Positions 37,019 through 46,988 of a stretch of 64,000 nucleotides of DNA are shown one piece after another. The DNA lies in contig NC_030385.2 in NCBI RefSeq assembly GCF_001625215.2, forward strand, positions 36,109,598 to 36,173,597, given 5' to 3'. The first letter of the stretch is position 1. Each line of letters opens with the position of its first letter. The position numbers and the translations under genes were made by a program. The stretch is from Daucus carota subsp. sativus (taxonomy: Eukaryota > Streptophyta > Magnoliopsida > Apiales > Apiaceae). The notes below the pieces were generated by a model, which did no database searches, was not told the DNA's origin, and was given only the letters and a program-made list of their open reading frames with translations.

Positions 37019-40000
37019 TCAAGCTTCAGCATCAGATTCACAGTCCTCGCTGGCCCCGGTCCATATACGGGGTTTAGGTCTAATATCCATCCCCTGTTCC
37101 GGCTATACAAAGTTAAAAACAAAAAGTTAAGTAGAATTTAAAATATCTAAACCTAAAGACAGTGCAAGTGTTGCTCTAAAATTGAAGTAAAACGTTTAAG
37201 CACAAACATGTGCTACTAACCTGTTCTGGAACTCTGGTGACCGGTGGTGCTGTCTGAAACTGTACACTGGGCGTGTGAGTTAATCTAGAAATCTGTTCAA
37301 GGAGAAGATTCCTGCAGTGGCAATGTAATACAAAATGATTAAACTGACATCATGAAATCCTATCCTTGGTGGACAAGCACGTGGAGAAGGAAGAACTGGA
37401 GAAGAAACTGTATACATATAATAAACACTTGAAGAGGGGGAATACTGCATCAAAATCAAAAGTGAAATAACAGGAAAAACAGTGCTCCAAGAACAATTAT
37501 TCCACGAAGCACTAATTCTAATTTTTAAAGATTCAGTCTATAAACAATACTATTACGCCTGTTGTTTAGCTGTAGAGAGTATTGAATAATAATAATAACA
37601 CATTATACCAAACGACACATTCTAGAAGTACAATTACTAGTACAAACTCAAATTAAATAAACATCAATAAATACGGCATCTATAAATACCTGATTTTCTC
37701 CAGATCAGCGGGTGAGTTGTGGTTCTCAACAGGAGTCGGTCGCACATGAAGTGTGTAATCTGGGCCAAAGTACTCGAAGTATTCATTGAAAGGCAATTTA
37801 TTGTCAGGTTCCACCCCAACTGCAACTGCTGTCTGAAAGAACACATGGGTTCAATGGCTAAGATTCAAAAGCAATTTTGTGGGTGTGTGAGTGTGTGTGT
37901 AAGGGGGAGAGAGACGGAGAGAGAGAGAGAGAACCTCGTAGCACCAGCATCGGGCCACATTCCGCATTGTATACCCACCCCCACCCAGAACCATTAGAGG
38001 AACATTAAAAGATCTGAGGAATCGTAGACAATCAGCATGACCTTTTACGGACAAGTTGAAGCATCCCAACCTGTCACCAGCCAATGAATCAGCTCCACAT
38101 TGCAGAACAACTGCTTCCGGTTGGTAAGCATCCATGACTTTACGAATTACTGGTCGAAATAGTTCCCGAAAACTGTCATCATCAATGCCATCATTCAGTG
38201 GCACATTAAGGGAATAATTCTTGCCCTGACCATGGCCAACGTCTTTAATGTGCCCGGTTCCAGGAAAGAAATCCCCATATTTATGGAAAGACACAGTCAT
38301 TACTCTATCTGTTGTATAAAATGCCTCTTCTACACCATCTCCATGGTGAATGTCAATATCTATATACAACACACGCTGCGCAAAAGAACCAAGTGTGTCA
38401 GACAGTAGTAATCATATATACAGTTACAGAACAAATAGATCAAGCTATTACCAATGGCATGAATATGATTGACAGATTGGAAGGCATGCATGCTAGAATC
38501 TTACAAGATGCTCTTTAGAAAATAAGTTGGAGCAAACTTTCATGGCAATTGAACATCTAAAGATAAATTAGAAGATGCAAACAGGCGTTTTGTAAAAAAA
38601 CTGTTCTTTGTTTTTTGACTAGCAAGGAGCAGAATCTAATCATGATTCCATGATGCATTATCAATAGTAAAGTATATATATTCACAAGAAAAACAATATT
38701 AGCAAACTATTTAATGGTATTCCGCTCATCCTTGTCAGTTCAGAAGGGAAGGAGACAGGGGAGCATGCAGACACACAACTTCCATCTCATTTAGGGGGAA
38801 TTTGGATCATGGCATTTGAAGCCGGCTAATGGAAATGGAAATGAAATATTAATACATCGTTGCGCAGTCTCATTAGTCATTCCCATTTCTACTGATCAGG
38901 TTCAAATCCGATGTTCCAAATGGCTCATACTTCTTCACTATATAATGAAAACTGTATGAACATTAAGCCAAGTTTACAATTTCAAAATCCCTAGAAAGTA
39001 AAACCCTAAGAAAAATCAGAGCAACAAATAAACAGACTAGACCACATCAAATACTCCTACCCCAATTTTTATTTTTATTTTCTTATTTTAATTCACATAT
39101 AATCAGCAATTTAACTTGCCACACACTACCAAGACTTCAAAAGCTCAAACTCAAAACCCTCGTAATAAAACCTTTAACCGACAGATAAGCAGGATTGAAG
39201 CACACAAACACAAGAGCACCATGCACACATACACACAAATTACCCGATACACATTGATAAGCTCAAAATACCAAGATCAATATCATTAAGATATCAAATA
39301 AAACAATATTAACCGTGTTCGAAAAATCCCCAAGTCATCCCTAAAAAGTTAATCGCCAATTTGATCGTTAAAAGTCCAATCAATCCCTATGAATTGTTCT
39401 CAAATGACATGTATTATAATAAATAAGGTTAGCATATTGATTATTACATATTAAAATGTATCCAATTATTGCTCCCGATTACCTGCTGACAGATCCCTAA
39501 TCGATGACCCGTTTTGTCAACCATGAATCTAATATTTAAAAATATATCCAAAACTCCGAACTCAAAAACCCTAAAAATCCCAACTTAAATCAAACCCTGG
39601 AGAGAGAGAGAGATAGAGAGGGGAGAGAGAGAGAGAGAGAGATTACCTTATGTATCTTAAGCAGCTCAAGAATTCCCAGAACAATATCATTAACATAGCA
39701 AAACCCAGAAGCCTCCGACTTTTTCGCATGATGAAGCCCCCCAGCCCAATTAATCGCAATATCCGCATCCCGCAAATTCAACTTGACCGCAGCTCCAATC
39801 GACCCACCAGCACTCGCCTGACAAAAACTAAACATCCCATCAAACACGGGACAATCTTCCCCCACATTAAACTTCTTCAAGTGTCTAGCATGCTCATGAT
39901 CATGTAATGACTCCGGCGTCACTGACTCTAAAAAGTCCACGTAATCGGCCGAATGGAACTTCCCGATGTCAGCGGGGCCCGCCGGAAAAGGATTGATGAT

Positions 40001-40192
40001 CTCCATCCTGTGGTGGAGATTGTAGTGAACGATGAGATTGTGGGTCATGCGAATACGGTGGGGTTTCATTGGGTGGCCTTGGCCGTAGTAGTAGTCGCCG
40101 ATTGTGGGTTCGTAGAAGTATACCACGCGCCGTCTGGATGCGTCTGTGCCTGGGGATGGGAGTGACGCGCCGGAGAAATCGTCGTTAGCCAT
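37019..40192 (-). CDS. HDA6: Class I (RPD3-type) histone deacetylase, HDA6-like
   Basis: Nuclear Zn-dependent lysine deacetylase; HDA6 acts in silencing of transposons, rRNA genes and in stress and jasmonate responses. Five exons: 40192-39647, 38375-37935, 37832-37690, 37311-37221, 37102-37019, giving 434 aa. The N-terminal segment (ASLPSPG then [21 protein letters not shown]) and the RPKPRIWTG tail point to HDA6, not HDA19 or HDA9. The active site is complete: HH (154-155), Zn ligands D190 and H192 (DIDIHHGD) and D278 (GADSLAGD), and the GGGGYT tyrosine (about 317). The tail is about 35 aa shorter than Arabidopsis HDA6 as I recall it, ending in an acidic stretch (ESDAEA). Intron 1 (1.27 kb) and intron 2 both begin with CT microsatellites right after the donor. 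Confidence 0.93.
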
Positions 40193-40370
40193 TTTTAAGT
40201 GTAGTGTGTGTTTGTGTGTGTTCAGAGCTGTGGAACCAAAGAGGGGAAGAGTTAGGAGGAATATGTTTAGGCAGTGCTATTTATAATTGTTCATTTATGT
40301 ATTCGATTGAGAATAGAATAGGACTTTGAGTTTGGAATTTGGATCTGAGGAATGTTTTTCAAGTTATTTA
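40193..40370 (-). other. Promoter region of HDA6
   Basis: Short 5' flank between the start codon and the first transposon. Holds a TG microsatellite in the leader and a TATA-like box at 40278-40285. The MITE that starts at 40371 may define the upstream edge of the promoter. Confidence 0.45.
40278..40285 (-). promoter_or_regulatory. Candidate TATA box of HDA6
   Basis: TATAAATA on the minus strand, 86 nt before the ATG, leaving room for a leader of about 50 nt. Sequence and position only. Confidence 0.45.
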
Positions 40371-40952
40371 GTGCTTGTTTGGTTGAACGGGGGAAGTAAG
40401 TTACCTAAGAAAGTTATACTTCCCCTCCAGTGAAACTATATGGGAAGTCCAGCAAACTTGTTTGGTTGACAGAAAGGGCATTTTGTACTTCCTCCATCAT
40501 ATTTTTTTAACTAAATCATAAATTTATTATTTAACACATTTTAAATAATTATTATATCCTTTTGTTTATTACAAAATTCTCTATATTCCTCCTTTTTATT
40601 ATAATATTGGTCTACGACATATTTTATATAAAAATTTGTATATAAAAATATTAAACAAACTAATTATTTAAACTTATTCCTCACTCTACATTAGATTATA
40701 TTTATAAAATTCTGACAAAAATATTATTAACACATTTTAATTTTCTCAACATTTTTTTGTTAAACTAAAAAAACATATTCTATATTTTTATAGGGCGAAG
40801 AAGTATAATTCAACAATAATATTCTCAGTTAAACATAATAATAATAATAAATTAAATCTAGTTAACTAATTATTATTATTATTATGCATAAACATAATAA
40901 TTTATCAGGATATAATAAATAATAATAATAATAATAATAAATATAATAATAA

Positions 40953-40985
<33 letters not shown>

Positions 40986-41313
40986 GTGTGTAAGCATAAT
41001 AATATATTAGGACATAATAATAAATATAATAATTAAAATTTAACTAATTATAATTATTAAATATATTACTTTATTATTTTAATATAGGATATGTATTTTT
41101 ACTTGTATATTACATATAAATTAAATATAAGTGGATGCAGGAAATGTGACTTACCAGGGGGGAGTGGGTAAGTTACTTCCTGTATAATTTAGGTATTAGA
41201 ACTTCCTGATGAATTGTATTTCACGTGTATTTGGTAAACCAAACAACAAGGTAGGTCATCACTTCCCAGGTATTTTGAATAGCTGCATAAAATCCTGTCA
41301 ACCAAACGACCTC
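40371..41313. mobile_element. Harbinger-like MITE, 943 bp, with AAT/ATT arrays
   Basis: Ends GTGCTTGTTTGGTTGA and GAGGTCGTTTGGTTGA (complement of the right end). TTA flanks both ends (40368-40370, 41314-41316). Further inside, AAGTAAGTTAC...ACTTCC blocks recur inverted. The centre (about 40840-40985) is AAT repeats followed by ATT repeats, which can fold back. No coding capacity. A TTTGGTTG end is also seen in some hAT elements, but the 3-bp duplication favours Harbinger. Confidence 0.65.
40840..40985. repeat. (AAT)n and (ATT)n arrays facing each other
   Basis: A run of AAT units followed by about ten ATT units, self-complementary as a whole. Part of the surrounding MITE. Confidence 0.85.
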
Positions 41314-41328
41314 TTAGTTAATTATATA

Positions 41329-41609
41329 CTCCCTCCGTCCCTCCCATTTCTTATCGTTTGGGTTGGGCACGGAGGTTAAGAAATATGTATAAAGTAGTGG
41401 AAAAGAGAAAGAAAAATAGGTGAAGTGGTGGGACCCATTGATTTTTAATGTATAAAAAGAAGATAGTGGAGTAAAAGTAGTGTGAAAAGAAAAGAAAAGT
41501 GAAGAAGTGGTGGGACCCATTAACTATTTTGGGGAAGTTTTGAAATGTAAATAATTGGATGGGACATCCCAAAAAGGAAAGTGTGAAGAAATGGGAGGGA
41601 CGGAGGGAG
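41329..41609. mobile_element. Stowaway MITE, 281 bp
   Basis: Ends CTCCCTCCGTCC and GGACGGAGGGAG, TA at 41327-41328 and 41610-41611. Opposite orientation inside to the copy at 18816, same length. Lies 15 bp from the MITE to its left and 19 bp from the Helitron to its right. Confidence 0.9.
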
Positions 41610-41628
41610 TATGTGCTTATATAATAAA

Positions 41629-42981
41629 TCATCAATATACTTATATAAAGGAGAAGCGAGGGGCGTGTAGGTGTCGCCTCTCAGATAGCTCCGTTCTATT
41701 TTTCTAATTTTCTGGAATTTTTGTATGAAAAATATCAAAAATAAAAACTATCTTTTTCTGTTGCAGATTAATTGATATGGTATATATCCTGGCATAAATT
41801 AATCTGATTCTATTTCAGATTATTTATGGAATATAGTAACTTGCAATTTTATAATCTGATCTGCTTCAGATTATTTAATTATGTATAAGATTAGCACTCA
41901 AGTCTCTCTGTCAGATTATTTATAGAATATAGTAGTTTGTAAGTTTTTTAATTTGATTCTGTTTCAGATTATTTAATTTTGGAAAAGATTAGCACGCAAG
42001 TCTCTCTGCACTTATAAATACCCCTATAAGTTGTAGGGTTTTGGATCATCTAAACACAACCTTCTCTCTCTATCTCAATGTGGTGTGATTCTTATGCAAC
42101 GACATCGTAACCCGTTTTATCCTGTGAAGCTATCGTTCCACACATATAATGAGGGGGCGAATATGTTTTATAACAATTTTTTTTTGCCTATTTATCTTCT
42201 CCATCTAATACAATAATGAGTTATACGATGTTTTGAATGGCGATAGAGATGATTCATTGACAATAGTAAGAGTTTTTCGGATGTGGGAGTAGACTGTTAT
42301 CTTATTAATTTAAATTGATGTTTTTATGGATAATCAATCCAAAGAATTTGGAGGAAGAAGTCACTAATATACACCTGCATGGATTGGATTTCATACGTCC
42401 CGACATGATTAATGTTCGTATAACTAGAACATAATGTTTATCCCTATTAAAACTAGGGATGGTTTCGGATTTTCATCTCAATATCTTTTTGACTTTTACG
42501 CACTTATGTTTTTACAAGTTTACTGTCTATTTTATTGATCAATCAATGTATATGGCTAGATGTCATCAATCATCAGTTCTGTTAAAAAGCCGTATGCTTT
42601 TTACATGTAGGGCATGGTGTATATGTCTAAAAAGTAGTGTTTGAAAATTAATGACAATGTCAGTGAAAAACATGCTTACTTTAAAAAAAACACACAACTA
42701 AAATTAAGATTCGTCATGCCTCAAATCGTTAATTATATGTAAAAATTTATTTTCATTTTTTCACTCATGAATTATAGTCCGATTTTGTAATTTATATATT
42801 AATAATTGTATTGCATCGAGATGTTTATAGTATAAAATTTATTTTATTCTACACATATCAATTTTAAATCATTAATATAATTTTTATAGACTGCCACACA
42901 ATTATGTTATCTTACAAATACTAATTTTAAATCATTAATATAATTTTTATAGGCCGCCGCAACACGCGGTTTCTGAACTAG
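41629..42981. mobile_element. Non-autonomous Helitron, 1353 bp
   Basis: Starts TCATCAATATAC...ATAAAGGAGAAGCG, close to the usual plant Helitron 5' end, and ends with a short GC hairpin (CCGC-AACAC-GCGG), then TTTCTGAACTAG, the CTRR end. It sits between A (41628) and T (42982) with no duplication, as Helitrons do. There is no Rep/helicase frame. The interior has four CAGATTATTTA-type repeats and a TATAAATACCCC box near 42020. A roughly 60-bp segment near the 3' end (TAATTTTTATAG) is duplicated. Confidence 0.75.
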
Positions 42982-43059
42982 TTTATAGATAGAATGGAAT
43001 ATTAGAAAGCTTATTAGATGCATTTTAATGATTAACTAATGCTAACGATTTTATTTTAC

Positions 43060-43438
43060 GAGTAATTTACACTTTGCACCCTGTTTAAGAGCTTTTCGAT
43101 TTGGTCTTAAAGGAAATTTTTTGTCAATATGCACTCTAATGTTTAAAAACGCTTCAATGTGCACCATTTTGACCATTTTTCCTCAAGTTGACTGCTAAAA
43201 TTAAATGCCGCAGGGGTAAAATTGTAATTTTGTTGACTTCCTTCTACTGCTTTTCCATATAAAATTATTATTTTATCCCTACAGTCGTTATTTTTTTTAG
43301 TCAATTTGACGGAAAATGGTCAAAATGGTGCATATTGAATCGCTTTTTAAACATTAGGGTGCGTATTGACAAGAAATTTTGTTTGGGACTAAATCGTAAA
43401 AGCGCTTAAACTTGTGGGGTGCAAAGTGTCAATTACTC
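43060..43438. mobile_element. Long-TIR MITE, 379 bp (Mutator-type duplication)
   Basis: Inverted repeats of about 150 bp: both ends read GAGTAATT(T/G)ACACTTTGCACC, then a TTTAAG(A/C)GCTTTT block and a GCACCATTTTGACCATTTT block. Flanks TTATTTTAC (43051-43059) and TTATTTTAT (43439-43447), 8 of 9 identical. No coding capacity. Confidence 0.8.
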
Positions 43439-44270
43439 TTATTTTATTTTTAAATCAAACGAACTCGGGATTAGAGCAGGGTAAATGTACGCAAACCATG
43501 TCTCTATCTTTAAGTAGAGAGGCTGTCTCCGTGAGACCCCGGCTTAGTGCACAATATATAAAATGGTGTGTGATATAATATAAATATAATACATTAGCTC
43601 GTGGCTTTCTTATCAGGGACTTATCTAAACATTCCTCGATTATCGGTGATGTTTGACACGGTTGAAAGAAACGAATGAAGAAATCAAGAACCATCACTTA
43701 CACGGACTGCAAGGTTGAAAGCGTTAGAGAAGAAATTGGTGCAAATCAGGTTGGAACCCAAAATCCTATTCAAGTTTGGATTTAGGGAGATTTTTTTTTT
43801 TTTATTGTTTTTTACATGTATGTAAAAACTAAATATTGATAAATATATTATAATTGAAAATAAACTGATGCAAAACGGAGTGTATATGTATTAACTCTAG
43901 CGGTTTGGTTATCTTGTTACTCTTTATAATGAAAACCGTGATGATCGGCTATTTCAAGAGGCTAATCGCATCGGTGTTAAATGATACTCCCTCCTTTCCA
44001 ATCAATATACAAATTTTGTATAAAAGTTAACTATCGTTAAATAATTTAAAATCACATACTACCATTTTTATTAGATACTTATTTGTTATACATATAAAGT
44101 TATTACTTTTCAGTTGAGCCCAACAACTTCAAAATTACTTTTTCCTTAAATTCTAAGATGTTTTACGCCAGCTTTTTGATATTTTACCTAGGTTATAAGA
44201 TCAAAAGTCACACTGCAGTATATTAATTTATAAGTTATTATTGATATAATTAAAATACAAATTAAATCCA
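43439..44270. other. Spacer within the transposon bed
   Basis: AT-rich. An isolated Stowaway-like end (CTCCCTCCTTTCC) at 43987 has no partner. No gene is supported. Confidence 0.4.
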
Positions 44271-45097
44271 TCTGACCTTTATCATCTAACATCAGTGGCC
44301 TCCCTCCTCTCCTCCTCTCATCTAGGGTTTGTGCATTTTCAAGTAAATCAAGGGGCTTCCACTGGTTTTCTCCGGTGGAAAGCCCCAACCCCTTCATTTT
44401 TTCTTTATTCTCGTTAATTTCCTTTCAATAAAACCCAATCTTTTGGGTGTTTGTGTGTCTCTCCTCTTGGAGTGTGTGTCTTGTCTCTCCTTTTGGAGTG
44501 TTTTGTTATGTTTTTGTCTGGTTGTGATTGGGTTCATTTGGTGTTGGATCTATTGAAAACGAGTTTATTGATATTTTTGGTGATCTGCAAAGACTGTATT
44601 GATTCTGAGACGGTGGTGATTATTGCAAGAGCTCACCTTTCACAATCAAAGATTGTTCATTCTTCACGGGGTTACACTTTCGGCATGTCTATAGCTGGTA
44701 TCCGGCATGTAGATAGCTGGGGTGCCTTCGGCATGTCTATAGCTGGTGTCCGGCATGTAGATAGCTGTGGTGCCGTTTCTCCAATCTCAATTCATACGAT
44801 TGTTGTTTTTGAACATTGGGCTAACAATGGGTTTTACGTGATACGGTCAATTGCGATGGTACTATTTCCAGAGATGTTGGTGCAGTTTGGATCATTTGGG
44901 ATGTCTTTGATTTCGTTTTTAGTTTCAAGAATTTTTAAATTCTATGTGTTAAACGATCAGGAAACAAATCATCTAATTGTTTTTAGTATGTTATTTGTTT
45001 TACCACCTGGTTGTATCGGCAGTTGGGGATTTGTCCCGGCTGTATTATATTCAAGTTAATGAAATCTTCTTGCATTTGTCAAAAAAAAAAAAAAAAA
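44271..45097 (+). mobile_element. Poly(A)-tailed retroposon, about 827 bp (non-autonomous LINE-like)
   Basis: Ends in about 17 A and is flanked by an exact duplication, aaaatacaaattaaatcca, at 44252-44270 and 45094-45112 (the first As merge with the tail). This shows target-primed reverse transcription. The 3' end before the tail (TTAATGAAATCTTCTTGC) is of the type seen in plant L1-like elements. There is a strong hairpin near 44345-44380 (GGGGCTTCCAC...GTGGAAAGCCCC) and a 2 x 48-bp repeat at 44679-44774. A 202-codon frame has no known domain. It lacks reverse transcriptase, so it is a trans-mobilised element, a 5'-altered LINE relative, or a copied cellular RNA. Confidence 0.75.
44679..44774 (+). 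repeat. 2 x 48-bp repeat inside the retroposon
   Basis: Two units starting TTCGGCATGTCTATAGCTGG with two differences. Each unit is itself two related 24-bp halves (GGCATGTCTATAGCTGG / GGCATGTAGATAGCTGG). Confidence 0.85.
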
Positions 45098-45112
45098 TAC
45101 AAATTAAATCCA

Positions 45113-45602
45113 CGTGATAGTTCATTTTCGAGTGATCAGAGCCTCATCAATATAAAATATTCATATTACCGCCTTCTGGTACCCGTTAGTCGTTACGAAG
45201 AAACTGTTTCAGTTGGATGTCACAATACACACACGCGTGGATATATAATTTGACTCCTCTATATATTATGGGCTGTTATTAGTTTTGGCATCTCATATCT
45301 CCACTCTCCTCCTCTCGGTCTCTTCTTTCTCTGTTTCTACACCGCTTCATAACACATACTCTGCATAGCGTTGGGTTCTTGGGTTCTTGTAATTTCATAT
45401 CTTCGCGCTCTCCCTCTCTCTCTCTCTCTCTCTCTCCCTCTTCCACTCTCTCCCCGCGCTCTCTCTCTCTCTCCATCTCTCTCTGCTCTCTCTCTCTCCC
45501 ACTCTCCCCGCTCTATATATATCTTTATCTCTCTCTTAGTCTCGTTTTATACGACAAATACACACACATTCTTGAGCATTGATCGATCTTCGGGTACGTA
45601 AA
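45113..45602 (+). promoter_or_regulatory. Promoter and pyrimidine-rich leader of the 45603 gene
   Basis: TATATATT at 45260-45267 is followed within 40 nt by a long CT-rich leader (45299-45540, many TCTCTC runs), the usual look of a plant 5' UTR initiator and leader. A second TATATATAT at 45514 may be part of the leader. Confidence 0.45.
45260..45267 (+). promoter_or_regulatory. Candidate TATA box
   Basis: TATATATT about 340 nt before the ATG at 45603, just upstream of the CT-rich leader. Position-based inference. Confidence 0.35.
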
Positions 45603-46031
45603 ATGGAAGATTTTAACTTGGAAGATTTCAGGAGGGACGTGATCTCGTATGTCAATCGCCTCGTGGAAGAAAGACTCTTCAACGACCCAAGAAGGCTCGA
45701 CGCAGTTCGCGAAATGGCACTCCACTTCAACAACCACCCCAATCTCCCTCGTCTTCAACGAAGGCAGATGATCCGCGAAACCTTCGATGACCGCCACCAC
45801 GACTTATTCCAAGTCTACAACCGTCTCGTGCTAGACCAATACGAACCTCACAACTCCCCCGTAGAACGACTCTCTGCCCTCATCAAAATCGCCAAGGCGT
45901 GCGTGTGCATTCAACTCCTGGAACTTCATCGCCAACGCTTCCCCTTTCAGTCGTACTCGTATATGGTATTGTCCAATGAGGTGAACCGATTCGTGGCCGA
46001 TCAAATCACCGTGGGTCAGTTACTCAGTTGA
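45603..46031 (+). CDS. Small protein of unknown function, 142 aa
   Basis: I do not recognise this gene. The ATG follows a CT-rich leader and the frame shows a strong preference for G or C at third positions, unlike the surrounding AT-rich DNA, so it is probably coding. The product is mostly helical by composition, with no signal peptide or membrane segment. It starts MEDFNLEDFRRDVISYVNRL and has conserved-looking amphipathic stretches (RLVEERLFNDPRRLDAVREM, LSALIKIAKACVCIQLLEL). The layout faintly recalls HPt-type four-helix proteins, but there is no phospho-acceptor HQxKGSS motif. GC-rich protein-like sequence continues past the stop in the -1 frame to 46183, which suggests that the gene once ran on. 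No intron is needed. Confidence 0.65.
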   Translation: MEDFNLEDFRRDVISYVNRLVEERLFNDPRRLDAVREMALHFNNHPNLPRLQRRQMIRETFDDRHHDLFQVYNRLVLDQYEPHNSPVERLSALIKIAKACVCIQLLELHRQRFPFQSYSYMVLSNEVNRFVADQITVGQLLS

Positions 46032-46988
46032 GTATCCACCTTAGGCTCCACACCCATGAGCTCCGTCAGGTCCCTCATTTCGCCAACCTGCTTGAAGCAA
46101 GAGTTAGCCGGCTCACTTCGCTGTTCAGATCGCCCCGGGCTGCTAACAATGCAGGCGCTGGGAACCCTGCTCCACAAGTTTGATTTTCGAGATTCAAGAT
46201 TCAAGATTCTTGGCCTACATTTAGATAAACCATATATTCTGCACATATCCATTCTTGAAACGACAAAATGAAAGCAGCTTATAAACTTTGTTTGCGGTTG
46301 AGAAGATTCTACACACAAGAACATGCACGGGGGGATTTAAGATCGATGTTTGTTTTCGAAAATTTGTGGAGTTCCAAGATCAAGATTCAAGGACCAGGTG
46401 GTAGGACATTATGCACTAGGATGAGTTTGTGAATGTAGTTGATTTGTTACTTAGTTCTTTTGGTACTGTTATTAATGCTGTGTTTCTTTTGATACTGTTA
46501 TTAATGCTGTGTTCTGATGTAACTAGGCTTCTATTGTTACCTCATGTGTTTGCTTAATTACCAATTACCATACTGCGGTGGATGAATGATTCTGAATATT
46601 AATTCTATAGCTTCCAGTTCTTGCTGTTTGTTTATATTTGATTCAGTAAATTTAGTTACCAAAAAGTCGGTTTGGAATTTGGAAATATATATTCGATCAA
46701 CTAAAATGATTTTAAATATTTAGTTAAACAATTGTAAGAATCCTGTTCTACTACTTTAACCCTGTTTGGCAATCAGAGTAGGGTGGGATTGTGTGCATGA
46801 GAATTCAGTACACTGGCTACTATGTGCTCAGTCTACAGAACATATGATCATGTATGATACCGAAAAAATAGCTTATTTCTGAAAAATTTAATAAATTATT
46901 TTTGAAAGATAAAATATTGGGTGAGCTTGTGTAAACTATTTTATATTTTACAACATACAAAAGAGATGTTTGGCTAAATTTATAAATC
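46032..46988. other. Downstream flank of the 45603 gene
   Basis: 46032-46183 is protein-like in another frame (see finding). After that come 3'-UTR-like and AT-rich DNA, including a short tandem repeat of GTTATTAATGCTGTGTT near 46470-46515. No further gene. Confidence 0.45.

Noticed and set aside
43987-44030. Stowaway MITE starting CTCCCTCCTTTCC
   Set aside because: No matching right end was found within several hundred bases; at most a lone end.
44451-45059. 202-codon frame as a host gene
   Set aside because: Lies wholly inside a poly(A) retroposon, begins with TTG-type upstream context and has no domain; listed under the element.
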